Shown here: positions 49,757 through 59,546 of the stretch, piece by piece
Numbering within the stretch: the stretch's first letter is position 1
Layout: every line of letters begins with the position of its first letter
NCBI RefSeq assembly: GCF_009176705.1
Contig: NZ_AP021847.1
Location: 610,501-674,500, forward strand
DNA from: Pseudoalteromonas sp. A25
GTDB taxonomy: Bacteria > Pseudomonadota > Gammaproteobacteria > Enterobacterales > Alteromonadaceae
Direction of reading: 5' to 3'
DNA: 64,000 nucleotides
The notes under the pieces: generated by a model
Told to the model about the DNA's origin: nothing
The model's database searches: none
Seen by the model: the letters and a program-made list of their open reading frames with translations, nothing else
Translations under genes and position numbers: made by a program

Positions 49757-51640
49757 CTATACAGTAAATTTAGATAACAGCGCTTCTTGCTCATGTGCAT
49801 GCTCGGCCAGTTTATCACTGGCACAATATTGTTTATCAGCAAAACTCCCCACCTCAACACTAATATCATTTATATGGTTTGTGTTCTTATTAATTTCTTC
49901 AATCACAACACTTTGCTGTTCAATCGCAGTTGCAATTTGAATATTGCGGTCCATTAACTCTTTAACAGATTCTGTGATCTCATTAAGCATGTCAGTTGCA
50001 TGCTCGGTTTGCTCTACACATAATTGCGTTTTATCTCGGCTACTGCCCATTGATTGCTGCACTTGACTCGAAGAAGCTTGAATTTGATCGATCATAGACT
50101 TTATTTCTGTCGTCGACTCTTGTGTTTTTGACGCCAAGGAGCGCACTTCATCAGCGACCACTGCAAACCCTCGTCCTTGCTCACCAGCACGAGCGGCTTC
50201 AATTGCGGCGTTCAGCGCCAATAAATTAGTCTGCTCAGCAATACCATTAATAACCGAAAGAATGTTCTCAATGCTCTGGCTATATTCAGCTAATTGCGTA
50301 CTTAGCACATGAGATTGATCGATATCTTGTGCTAATGCGGTTATGTGCTCCTTAGCCTGCAAGAAAACATGTTGTCCCTCTAAGGTTTTATCATTAACTT
50401 GCGTTATAGAGCTTGCAGCCTGTTGTGCATTGCCAGCTATTTCTGTGGATGTGGTGCTCATTTGGTGCATCGCAGTAGCTAAGCTGTCTATCAGCATAAC
50501 CTGCTCGTCTAGTTTTTTCATAGAATCGCTAGATAACTGTTTAGCGGAGTCACTACTGCTTACAACTTCATCTGCACGCTCTTTAACACTGGCCACCAAG
50601 CGACGCAAAGAGGCTAAAAATAAATTAAATTGTTGGGCAACAACGCCACACTCATCCTCATTTACAATGTTTAAACACTGAGTTAAATCCCCACCGCCGC
50701 TGGCAATTTCAGTAATAGCTTGCTCTAAATCTTTTAACGGTTTAAGTAGGTGTAGGGCTAATGCTCTAACACACACAACGCCAAGCGCAACAGCTATTAC
50801 GGCAATAATGAACGAGTTAAGCGTAATATCGAACAAGGTTTCATAGGCTAGAGATTTATCAATTAATATAGCCAAATACCAATCCGTACCATACTGATTG
50901 GCCAGTTTATGTAGATAAAAAAGCTTAGTCCCCTCTTTGGTGTTCACTTCATTTAACTGTCCCACTTGCGAAATAGATAGATTTGCGTCAATACTATCAA
51001 TGTCTTCACCATTAAATTGAGGGTTTTGGTGGGTAATGATTTTGCCATCGCCCCCCACTAAAAACGCATAGCCTGTATTGTCAAAGTTAACCGCATTGAC
51101 ACTTTTAGCAATCACATCCAGGCTCAAATCACCACCAATCACCCCCTGCAATTTTCCATTTGCATTAATTGGTGAAACAACGGAAAGCAATAATTCCCCC
51201 GTGGCAGCATCCGCATAAGGACTCGTAAAAACGGTTTTTTGTTCATTTTTTCCGAGTTGGTACCACCCTCTTTGTCGAAAGTCTACGTTGGGAGGATTTT
51301 GCCTATTTGGATCATTAGAGCGTAGCTGTGATTCGTTCGCTAAAGTGCCAAAAGTAAGCAGAAACTCTCGCTTCAAAAACGGCGTGTTTATTTTCTCATT
51401 AAACTTATCAACGCTAAACTCTTGCTCTAATTGGCTTCTTATAACGTTGACCTGATTTGCTTTAATAGTCAGCCAGTTATCGATACTGATAGCCAACAGT
51501 TGCGCACTGTCACTGACATATGCTTGTGTTTTTGCACGAACCGAATCGCTAACAAACCAATAAGTAGATATGGTAGTCACGGAGATGATCAATAAAATCA
51601 CTATCGCAGAGGTCACTGAGAATTTTGTACGGATCTGCAT
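49757..51640 (-). CDS. Methyl-accepting chemotaxis protein with Cache sensor
   Basis: About 627 residues from the ATG at 51640; a TTG at 51664 would add eight. TM1 (about 12-30), a periplasmic double-Cache domain (about 35-275, with the [18 protein letters not shown] strand region), TM2 (about 275-297), HAMP and a full MCP signalling domain with the tip [20 protein letters not shown]. No C-terminal receptor pentapeptide is present (ends LSKFTV). It would sense amino acids, organic acids or similar compounds and control swimming through CheA/CheW. Confidence 0.93.
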   Translation of the reverse strand: MQIRTKFSVTSAIVILLIISVTTISTYWFVSDSVRAKTQAYVSDSAQLLAISIDNWLTIKANQVNVIRSQLEQEFSVDKFNEKINTPFLKREFLLTFGTLANESQLRSNDPNRQNPPNVDFRQRGWYQLGKNEQKTVFTSPYADAATGELLLSVVSPINANGKLQGVIGGDLSLDVIAKSVNAVNFDNTGYAFLVGGDGKIITHQNPQFNGEDIDSIDANLSISQVGQLNEVNTKEGTKLFYLHKLANQYGTDWYLAILIDKSLAYETLFDITLNSFIIAVIAVALGVVCVRALALHLLKPLKDLEQAITEIASGGGDLTQCLNIVNEDECGVVAQQFNLFLASLRRLVASVKERADEVVSSSDSAKQLSSDSMKKLDEQVMLIDSLATAMHQMSTTSTEIAGNAQQAASSITQVNDKTLEGQHVFLQAKEHITALAQDIDQSHVLSTQLAEYSQSIENILSVINGIAEQTNLLALNAAIEAARAGEQGRGFAVVADEVRSLASKTQESTTEIKSMIDQIQASSSQVQQSMGSSRDKTQLCVEQTEHATDMLNEITESVKELMDRNIQIATAIEQQSVVIEEINKNTNHINDISVEVGSFADKQYCASDKLAEHAHEQEALLSKFTV

Positions 51641-51723
51641 TTTAGCCGCCTGAGCAAAAATCAACCGAATTTAAAAAGTGTTGACTATAATTCGATGATT
51701 AGCAACTATCAAAAATCAAGACT

Positions 51724-52896
51724 ATGCGACTTACTCATAGCTATTTTATTGTCTTAATTACAGTTGTATGCACGTTTGCCAGCCCAGCAGTAAACGCTAC
51801 AGAACGAACAGTCACAATGGCTGACATTGAAGCTTTAGAAGCCCAGCTTGCCGAATTAAAAGCAAGATTTTTAGCACAAAGTAGTAATACAACCTCAGCG
51901 ACAAGCACATCACGCAGCGAGCCTGCTTCGCTCAAACCACAGCAAACTAAAAAGCCTCCAGTCTCCGATGAAACGACCCAAGTAGATGCTTATGCAACCA
52001 TTCGACCGACATTTGGGCTCATTGATAACCAAGCACAAAGCAATTGGGATGTTCGTGATGCCTTGTCACACGCTGGCTTTAAGGTAAGTCATGAGTTTAA
52101 ACCAGGTTGGTCGGCACAACTGCATGGCGAGTGGGGAATTGACCTTGCCAATGAAGGAAATTTTGGTAAATCTCGACGAGCATACACAGCCATCTCCACC
52201 CCCTATGGTCGATTTGGCATTGGTAAACAAAGGCCAGCTCAGTATTTATTTATCGCAGAGTATGTTGATATTTTTAATCACTCTAGTAGCCCGTTTGCAT
52301 ATGACCCAGAGAGCATTTTCTTCGTAGATAATCTACTAAGCTACCGCTTTGACTCAGGCCCGCTTACCTTTGTCGCTGTGGGTCAGTTTGATGGCTCAAA
52401 AGGCGATAAACAAACCGACTTGTTCAATGCCGGCCTAAGCTATGATGCCGATGGGCTGCATGCGGCGTTGACATATCAACAAAACGACATCTATGACAGC
52501 ACCGAGCAGCTTGGACAGAACCGTATTTGGGCAGGATCCTTGGCATACCAGTTTACCAAACGGTTATATGGTGCACTTTCTTATCAGGGCAAAGACTACG
52601 AACGTAACCAAAATACGTTATCCCGCAATGGGCATACCTTCGACTTATCATTCGCTTACCAACTGGCCAAACATTACAAATTAAAAACTGGCATTTTCGA
52701 GTTTGATGACGGTTACGCCAGCACAGATCCCAATAACCATAGCTTTGATGGATATAATATCACTTTAGAGTGGCTACCAACTCGTCCGCTGCGGGTCCAC
52801 CTAGAGTATTTAAATAAGTCGTTTGAACATCAAGATGACATGCAATCTATCTCAGTAGGCTTTCGGTACGACTACAAACAGCAATGGCAATATTAA
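51724..52896 (+). CDS. Porin-like outer-membrane protein with N-terminal coiled coil
   Basis: A 390-residue protein with a signal peptide (LITVVCTFASPAVNA), a short coiled coil (MADIEALEAQLAELKARF) and a low-complexity Ser/Thr/Pro linker, then a beta-barrel of the DcaP-like type (YATIRPTFGLIDNQ, RRAYTAISTPYGRFGIGKQR). It is followed 81 bp downstream by a paralogue with the same layout. Function: outer-membrane channel, substrate unknown. Confidence 0.85.
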   Translation: MRLTHSYFIVLITVVCTFASPAVNATERTVTMADIEALEAQLAELKARFLAQSSNTTSATSTSRSEPASLKPQQTKKPPVSDETTQVDAYATIRPTFGLIDNQAQSNWDVRDALSHAGFKVSHEFKPGWSAQLHGEWGIDLANEGNFGKSRRAYTAISTPYGRFGIGKQRPAQYLFIAEYVDIFNHSSSPFAYDPESIFFVDNLLSYRFDSGPLTFVAVGQFDGSKGDKQTDLFNAGLSYDADGLHAALTYQQNDIYDSTEQLGQNRIWAGSLAYQFTKRLYGALSYQGKDYERNQNTLSRNGHTFDLSFAYQLAKHYKLKTGIFEFDDGYASTDPNNHSFDGYNITLEWLPTRPLRVHLEYLNKSFEHQDDMQSISVGFRYDYKQQWQY

Positions 52897-52977
52897 GTTA
52901 CAACCGTTGTGGCGTAATGCCAGAGCGCGGCGTTTTTGACAGTATGCACGCAAAGGCGATTATAAGATAAAAGGGGT

Positions 52978-54126
52978 GTGCAATTGGGCTCATGTATACA
53001 CGTTAAAGTGCTTCTGTTATTGACATTGAGCAACTTTAAAGCCATCGCTAATGAACAGAGCGTTTCATGGGCTGAAATTCAAGCGCTTCAAAACAAGATC
53101 ACACAACTGAAGCAACATCTAAATATGCAACATAAATCGCCTACCACAGTGCAAACGGCAATACTTGAAAAGCAGCGTTCGCAGCAACCCACACAAGACC
53201 ATACAATCTTGTTCAGTTACGCCACCATCAGGCCTACTTTTGGCGTGCAGAACAAACACGCGGGCAGTCACTGGTATGTGCGAGATTCTTTATCTTATGT
53301 CGGTTTTAAAGCGATACACCCGTTTGCTAAAAAGTGGAGTGCGCAATTACATGGGGAGTGGCGATTTGATACGGCAAATAATAATAGTATCGTCAGTGCG
53401 AGACGCGCCTATACAGCCATTACCTCTCCTTTTGGCCGTGTAGCAATTGGAAAGCAGCGTTCTATAGCTTATCAGTTTATCGCCGACTATATAGAGATGT
53501 TTAACTACTCGAGCAACCCTTTGACCTACCCACCAGATACCGACTTTTTTATAGATAACTTGCTCACTTATCGCTACCAGCAAGAACCATTTACTTTGAT
53601 AGCAGGCGCTAAATTTAATGGTGCAGGCAATGATAACCAAAGTGATCTAGTCAATATTGGTGTGAGCTACGATAACAATGACTTACACACAGGCATTAGT
53701 TTTTTAAGTAAAGAACATTACAGTAAAGCCCAGTGGCTTGGTCAAGACAATGTATGGGTGGGCACTTTTGTTTATAAATTTAATCCTCGCCTGTATGGTG
53801 CGTTATTTTATCAAGCTAAACATTATCAGCGTTACCTTGAGACGACTGATAGAAACGGCTTTACACTCGACCTATCTTTGTCGTATCAACTTGCCAAGCA
53901 ATACAAACTAAAAACAAGAGCGATTGCTTTTGACAATGATTTTCCATATTCCGACATTCGGAATCAAGCATATACTGGATATGCACTCACGCTAGAATGG
54001 CAACCTAGCCCACCACTGCGAGTGCATATAGAGTACTTGAACAAAGACTTCGACAATCAACCAGATATCAATGCGCTTGCTGTTGGACTGCGCTATGATT
54101 TTAGACACCGCTTAGAGGTTAAATAA
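52978..54126 (+). CDS. Paralogous porin-like outer-membrane protein
   Basis: A 382-residue protein starting at a GTG at 52978 or a TTG at 52984, both after AAAAGGGG. Signal peptide, coiled coil (WAEIQALQNKITQLKQHL) and barrel (YATIRPTFGVQNKH, RRAYTAITSPFGRVAIGKQR) match the upstream gene part by part, so the two arose by tandem duplication and have since diverged. The order gives two channels of the same class under one or two promoters. Confidence 0.83.
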   Translation: MQLGSCIHVKVLLLLTLSNFKAIANEQSVSWAEIQALQNKITQLKQHLNMQHKSPTTVQTAILEKQRSQQPTQDHTILFSYATIRPTFGVQNKHAGSHWYVRDSLSYVGFKAIHPFAKKWSAQLHGEWRFDTANNNSIVSARRAYTAITSPFGRVAIGKQRSIAYQFIADYIEMFNYSSNPLTYPPDTDFFIDNLLTYRYQQEPFTLIAGAKFNGAGNDNQSDLVNIGVSYDNNDLHTGISFLSKEHYSKAQWLGQDNVWVGTFVYKFNPRLYGALFYQAKHYQRYLETTDRNGFTLDLSLSYQLAKQYKLKTRAIAFDNDFPYSDIRNQAYTGYALTLEWQPSPPLRVHIEYLNKDFDNQPDINALAVGLRYDFRHRLEVK

Positions 54127-54150
54127 TATGCATCACTGCTTTTACTAAGT

Positions 54151-54425
54151 TCACTGAGCTGCAAAATGCACTTTGAACGTAGCACCACCATACTCATTTC
54201 TTCCTATCACTTCTAAATGAGCTTGGTGCTGCTCAACAACCTCTTTAACAATGGCCAAACCTAGGCCACTACCAGTGAGAGAAGATTGCTGTTTGCGCCA
54301 AAAGCGCACACAACAGCTGAGGTTAAATAACCTGATGTATTGCTCAGCCCTTTCAGTTACAAAAAACTATGTACAGGTATCATTAACAAGTTGTGTAATT
54401 CAAAAACCTGGAGAGCCCTTTGTAA
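54151..54425 (-). pseudogene. Remnant of a sensor histidine kinase
   Basis: On the minus strand the last 45 or so codons are intact and read RFWRKQQSSLTGSGLGLAIV followed by a normal kinase C-terminus and a TGA at 54153. The N-terminal direction breaks down: a possible G1 box (KGSPGF) lies about 47 codons upstream but in-frame stops and a frame change separate it. The kinase and receptor domains are missing. This is the decayed 3' end of a QseC-like kinase gene. Confidence 0.7.
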
Positions 54426-54511
54426 AACAAAAGCTGTTTGGGTTATTTGCTTGGCTCCGTTTCCTTAGCTACTTTTAGATACAGGCGTAAAAATCTAATC
54501 TAGGAAAGCGT
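54426..54511. other. Gap before the signalling gene group
   Basis: About 85 bp. It is a continuation of the decayed kinase region with no readable domain. AGGAAAGC at 54501-54508 is the ribosome binding site of the next gene. No promoter can be named. Confidence 0.35.
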
Positions 54512-55624
54512 GTGAAAATATTGTCTGTTGACGATAACCCTCAAAACAGGGCTGTTCTTGAGAAAGCACTTAGCAAACAGTACGAAATTACTTCGTCTGA
54601 TGGCAGCGAACCGATACTTGCACTAATGGAAACGCACCAGCCACAAGTTGTTCTTATGGACATCATGCTTGGAACTGATTATACCGGCTATGATCTGGTT
54701 AAAGAAATTCGAGCGAACAGCGCATACAATAATTGTGAAATTATATTTATCTCTGCTCTTACCTCTAGCGAGGATAAACTCAACGCTTATGGCAGTGGCG
54801 GTGACGATTACATTGCCAAACCTGTTGATTTTCAAGAACTACGAGAAAAATTACGCCGCGTTGAACTGCGTCAGTCAGAGCGTGATGGCCTTAAAGATAT
54901 GTATGAAATGGCCTCGAATACCGCGTTCACTTCAATGCAGCAAGCTAGTGAACTAGGTGAGCTAGTTACCTTTTTTACTGACAACTTGGAGGTTACTGAT
55001 TTAGAGATTCTTTTTGGCAACATTAAACAGTATTACGCCAATGCAGGAGTAAAATGTTGTGTCGAATTCAGAGTTGCAAATGAATACTATCAATACCCCA
55101 AAGAAACAATTTCCGATTTAGAACGAGAAATATTAGAACTTGGTCGCAGCGCCAAGCGCATCGTGCCGTTTGGCTCAAATTTACTTTTCAATTCTCATGC
55201 TTGCTCCATGCTAGTCAAAGGTATTCACTTCAATGATGATGAAGTAATCGGTCGACTCAGGGATAACTTCGCTATCTTACTTACTATTGTTGACAGCCGA
55301 ATAGACTTTATTGAAGAACAAATTGAAAAAAGAAGCATCCGACAAAAAGCAATTAACAGCTTAAAAAATCAACTTACTGATGACTTTAGTACCATTAAAA
55401 GTCTATGCCTAAGTCAAGATGAACAAATCAGCAAGCTGGTTAACGATTTATCACAGGCCGTTCAATTAAAAATAATCACCTTGGGGCTTGATGAAGAACA
55501 AGAGTCTGAATTAATGGGACTCGTAGATGAAACGAAAGAAGTCGTAGCAGAAACACTGGGGCTGTCTTTTGTACTCGAGGACAAGTTAAAAAGCATCACA
55601 GAGCGACTGAAAGCCGTCGAGTAA
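54512..55624 (+). CDS. Response regulator with unrecognised C-terminal domain
   Basis: A 370-residue protein from a GTG with AGGAAAGC upstream. The receiver domain (1-120) is complete: acidic residues in SVDDNPQNR, Asp50 (VVLMDIMLG) and Lys in DYIAKPVDF. The remaining 250 residues contain a central alpha/beta part (about 165-265) and a C-terminal coiled-coil-rich part (EEQIEKRSIRQKAINSLKNQ onward). No DNA-binding, GGDEF, HD or enzyme motif is seen. It is first in a row of four signalling genes on the same strand. Confidence 0.8.
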   Translation: MKILSVDDNPQNRAVLEKALSKQYEITSSDGSEPILALMETHQPQVVLMDIMLGTDYTGYDLVKEIRANSAYNNCEIIFISALTSSEDKLNAYGSGGDDYIAKPVDFQELREKLRRVELRQSERDGLKDMYEMASNTAFTSMQQASELGELVTFFTDNLEVTDLEILFGNIKQYYANAGVKCCVEFRVANEYYQYPKETISDLEREILELGRSAKRIVPFGSNLLFNSHACSMLVKGIHFNDDEVIGRLRDNFAILLTIVDSRIDFIEEQIEKRSIRQKAINSLKNQLTDDFSTIKSLCLSQDEQISKLVNDLSQAVQLKIITLGLDEEQESELMGLVDETKEVVAETLGLSFVLEDKLKSITERLKAVE

Positions 55625-55712
55625 TGAGCAGTAAAAGTAAATTAGAACTGTCCTTGTACCAGGCTAAGGACAATGCGGTTACCATTTAACCAAGACACAG
55701 GTCGATATCATA

Positions 55713-56768
55713 GTGAAAGAGATACGCAACAACTCAGTTATCCTTGCAATAGATGACAACCCAACAAACCTAAAACTTTTAGATAGGCTGCTTAGCGCCA
55801 AAGGGTACAAGCACATCCACCTTTTGAGTGACTCAAGAGACGCTGTTTCGACCTACTTAGACTTACAACCCGACTTGATATTACTTGATATCAACATGCC
55901 TCATTTAGACGGCTTTGAAGTGATGGACGCACTGTTTGCTCTTGAGCAAACACTAGTGCCACCGATAGTTGTGATTTCAGCCCAGCAGTGTTTAGAAAGC
56001 ACACTCAAAGCTCTGCAAAAAGGCGCAAGAGACTATGTGACAAAACCATTTGAAAAAAATGAGCTTTTAATGCGCGTGCAAAATTTGTTAGACGCACACC
56101 TTGCCCATAAAATGCTCAACGACCAAGCGCAAGTACTTGAAAAAATGGTCGATTTAAGGACCAAAGAGCTTCATGACACCCGCTTAAGTGTGGTGCAAAG
56201 ACTGGGTATGGCAGCTGAATATAAAGATGAAGAAACAGGTAATCATATTTTGCGAATGAGCCACATGTGCATGTTATTGGCGAGAAAGCTTGGTTGGTCT
56301 GACTACCAATGTGAACTTTTGTTACACGCCAGCCCAATGCATGATATTGGCAAAATTGGTATTCCTGATTCTGTATTGTTAAAACCAGGCCCCTTAGATC
56401 CAGAACAATGGGAAGTCATGAAAAAACATGCGCAAATAGGGGGAGAATTACTCTCTGGTGATACATCCGACTTAATGATAATGGCTAAAAATATAGCTCT
56501 ATGTCATCACGAAAAGTGGGACGGTTCTGGGTACCCCAGCGGGTTAAAAAACGAACAAATTCCGATTGAAGGAAGAATTGCTGCTATCGCTGATGTTTTT
56601 GATGCATTAACTTCCGTAAGGCCATATAAAGACGCCTGGCAGGCAGATAAAGCAATAGGCTATATTCAAGAGCAAAGTGGCCGCCACTTCGAGCCAAGGC
56701 TGGTCGAAATTTTTGTGAATAATATTGAAGAAATAATCAATATTAAAAATCAATTTCAAGACCAATAG
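55713..56768 (+). CDS. Response regulator with HD-GYP c-di-GMP phosphodiesterase domain
   Basis: A 351-residue protein with a receiver domain (Asp59 in LILLDINMP, Lys in VTKPFEK) and a coiled coil before an HD-GYP domain. The HD motif is His210/Asp211 (MHDIGKIGIPD), CHHEKWDGSGYP carries the GYP motif and further metal ligands are in place. It would hydrolyse c-di-GMP when phosphorylated. It probably receives phosphate from one of the two kinases encoded downstream. Confidence 0.92.
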   Translation: MKEIRNNSVILAIDDNPTNLKLLDRLLSAKGYKHIHLLSDSRDAVSTYLDLQPDLILLDINMPHLDGFEVMDALFALEQTLVPPIVVISAQQCLESTLKALQKGARDYVTKPFEKNELLMRVQNLLDAHLAHKMLNDQAQVLEKMVDLRTKELHDTRLSVVQRLGMAAEYKDEETGNHILRMSHMCMLLARKLGWSDYQCELLLHASPMHDIGKIGIPDSVLLKPGPLDPEQWEVMKKHAQIGGELLSGDTSDLMIMAKNIALCHHEKWDGSGYPSGLKNEQIPIEGRIAAIADVFDALTSVRPYKDAWQADKAIGYIQEQSGRHFEPRLVEIFVNNIEEIINIKNQFQDQ

Positions 56769-56832
56769 TATGTTCAATAAATGCTTCAACTCACTTGCTT
56801 TCGATTCTTTTTATCAACAGGGGTAAAATTAA

Positions 56833-59511
56833 ATGTATATTGAACAAAATTTACTCCACAAGTTAACGTTGCTAAAAGAGCAATTAGCTGAGCAAGAAAA
56901 CGTTGCACTTGAGCTTATAAACCGAGTTTATAAGCTCATCGATGAGCGATGTGATGACCAAAGAGGTAGTGGCATATACCCCGAATCATACTTAAGTTAC
57001 GAACTGGTAAACCATCTATCTGACTATACACAACAACCCAATGAACACAATACAGCAAAGCTAAAAACAAGCATTGAGGATATATGCCACATATTGTCTC
57101 AAAACCATATGTTCTCAAATAGCATGCGTGTAGAAGTCATGGAGCAAACTAATCGAGTACTAAATGAAAAGATCTTGATTGTTGATAGCCTGCATAATGA
57201 AGGCACAAAATTGGTGGGGATATTAGAGACGTCTGGCTTTGATTGCCATATCCTTAAGGATATCCAAAGGCTCTCTGGATACTTACATGCAAATCAAGAT
57301 ACTGAAATGCCAATTATGGTTATCTTTAAGTGGAATTCGCCACTAGAAGAACAGGCAATTATTAACAGTATCTCCGAAATAAAAAGAATGCTCCCGCACG
57401 ATACGCTGTTGCTGTTAATGTCAAAGCCCATCGATATGCAGTTTAGACTTAAAGCCTTAAGGGCCGGTGTTGACCGTTACATTCGCATTCCAAACCATGA
57501 AGTTTATATCACGTCAATCGTCAACTCATTGTCAGATGCAAAAAAAGGGGCGCCGTACAAAGTACTTATTGTAGATGACAGTAAATCATTTCTGCACTTG
57601 TACACTGATCTACTAACCGAACATGAGTTTGAGGTCTATGCATTTGATAACCCATTAAAAGTATTGGAGCAGTTACATAGTTTAGAACCTGATGTCATCA
57701 TTCTTGATTACCATATGCCAAATATTATTGGCCCAGAGTTATCAACTATTTTAAGAGAGCAACCACAATTTGTAGACGTTCCAATCGTATTTATTTCGTC
57801 AGACACGGATTACACAGCCCAACTCTATGCTTTAAAAACCGGTGCTGATGACTTTCTACTAAAGCCTGTAGAGCAAGAACACTTTTGTGGCTCTATTTTG
57901 GTAAGAGCAAGAAGGCATCGTTTAAAAAAAGCATTAAAAGAAAACTTACAAAAAGAAGTCTACGAGCGCGATAAAGAACATTTAGCCATCAACTCTCATG
58001 CCATCGTCAGTATTACCGATCACAGAGGCGATATTATCTATGTAAATGACTATTTTTGCAGGATCAGTGGCTATACAAGAGAAGAGCTCATGGGTCAAAA
58101 CCATCGTTTGATCAAATCAGACTTACATGATGACTCATTTTATAAAGATATTTGGCGAACAATAAAAAGTGGTCAAGTCTGGCGAGGCGATATTTGTAAT
58201 AAACAAAAAAGTGGCGGCCTTTATTGGGTTAATTCGACTATAACTCCTATGATAGGCAAAGACGGGCGGCCCTATCAATATGTCTCAATTAGAACCGACA
58301 TTACAACTAATAAAATGCTCCAACAGGCTCTACAGGCTATGGTGATCAGTACTTCAACTACCATAGGGACTGAGTTCTTTGAAGAAACCACCATGGGTTT
58401 AACTATAGCCACTGGCGCAACCACGAGCTTTATTGCTGTTCCCAGTGAAAAGCCTGGCATGCTCAAAACAATTTCTCTTGCACATCAAGGAGAAGTTATC
58501 GACAACTATGAATATGAACTAAGAGCGACACCATGTGAAAAAATAAAAAATGGAGGTGTTTGCTTTTACAAAGAAAAAGCCTATTTGTCGTTTCCTGAAG
58601 ATGAATGGCTAGTTCAGCAAAAAATAGAAGCCTACATTGCCGTCCCTTTAGCCACTATCGGAGGCGATATACTAGGCTATATCGGCTTAATGAGCAGTAA
58701 TAAGCTATACAATTGCGAATATATAAAATCGCTACTCGCTGTATTTGCCGATCGCGTCTCATTAGAAATGGTCCGATTAAAAAATGAAGAAAAACTCATT
58801 CAAGCCAAAGATGAAGCTGACCGTGCTAACCAAGCAAAATCTGAGTTTTTATCCAATATGAGCCATGAACTTAGAACCCCTTTGAACGCTATACTGGGGT
58901 TTGGGCAATTGCTTGAATCTTCCGAAAACCTCTGTACAGATGATGCTGAGGACGTCACCGAAATACTTAAAGCCAGCCGACACTTACTTAACCTAATCAA
59001 TGAAATATTAGATTTATCGAAAGTAGAAGCCGGTAAGTTTAAAGTGGATAACCGACAACATGACATTTCAAAAACACTGAATGAATGCATAAAGCTGATA
59101 GAGTCTGACTGTGCTAAAAAAGGGCTTACATTAAACGTTGCAGGTATAGAAAGTGTCAGTGCAATATGCGATCCATTGAGGCTAAAACAAGTTCTGATCA
59201 ATGTGTTATCAAACGCTGTTAAGTATAACCGTGATTATGGAAGCATTACTATAAGCACTGAACAAACTTCCACTCATTGCACTATTTCGGTATGCGATAC
59301 AGGGCAAGGTATCAGGCAAAGCGATATAGAAAAGTTATTTGAACCGTTTAACCGCCTTGGAGCTGAGCGCTCAGAAACTGAAGGCACTGGTATTGGACTT
59401 ACATTAACCCAGAAACTGATGAAATTAATGAATGGTGAACTTTTGGTAGAGAGTAAGTATGGCTTAGGCAGTACCTTCACAATTCAACTTCCTAAAAGGG
59501 CGGTACAGTAA
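56833..59511 (+). CDS. Hybrid histidine kinase REC-REC-PAS-GAF-HisKA-HATPase
   Basis: An 892-residue cytoplasmic kinase. Residues 1-110 are helical; about 112-235 form a receiver-like domain without the phospho-Asp (IMVIFKWNS in its place). A second, complete receiver follows (about 240-365, Asp292 in [10 protein letters not shown]), then PAS (about 375-500, [20 protein letters not shown]), GAF (about 510-650), HisKA with His678 ([14 protein letters not shown]) and HATPase. There is no transmembrane segment. Internal receivers before the kinase suggest regulation by phosphotransfer. Confidence 0.9.
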   Translation: MYIEQNLLHKLTLLKEQLAEQENVALELINRVYKLIDERCDDQRGSGIYPESYLSYELVNHLSDYTQQPNEHNTAKLKTSIEDICHILSQNHMFSNSMRVEVMEQTNRVLNEKILIVDSLHNEGTKLVGILETSGFDCHILKDIQRLSGYLHANQDTEMPIMVIFKWNSPLEEQAIINSISEIKRMLPHDTLLLLMSKPIDMQFRLKALRAGVDRYIRIPNHEVYITSIVNSLSDAKKGAPYKVLIVDDSKSFLHLYTDLLTEHEFEVYAFDNPLKVLEQLHSLEPDVIILDYHMPNIIGPELSTILREQPQFVDVPIVFISSDTDYTAQLYALKTGADDFLLKPVEQEHFCGSILVRARRHRLKKALKENLQKEVYERDKEHLAINSHAIVSITDHRGDIIYVNDYFCRISGYTREELMGQNHRLIKSDLHDDSFYKDIWRTIKSGQVWRGDICNKQKSGGLYWVNSTITPMIGKDGRPYQYVSIRTDITTNKMLQQALQAMVISTSTTIGTEFFEETTMGLTIATGATTSFIAVPSEKPGMLKTISLAHQGEVIDNYEYELRATPCEKIKNGGVCFYKEKAYLSFPEDEWLVQQKIEAYIAVPLATIGGDILGYIGLMSSNKLYNCEYIKSLLAVFADRVSLEMVRLKNEEKLIQAKDEADRANQAKSEFLSNMSHELRTPLNAILGFGQLLESSENLCTDDAEDVTEILKASRHLLNLINEILDLSKVEAGKFKVDNRQHDISKTLNECIKLIESDCAKKGLTLNVAGIESVSAICDPLRLKQVLINVLSNAVKYNRDYGSITISTEQTSTHCTISVCDTGQGIRQSDIEKLFEPFNRLGAERSETEGTGIGLTLTQKLMKLMNGELLVESKYGLGSTFTIQLPKRAVQ

Positions 59512-59546
59512 CATGCTAACATACCTTGCAAAGTCAGAGAATATAT

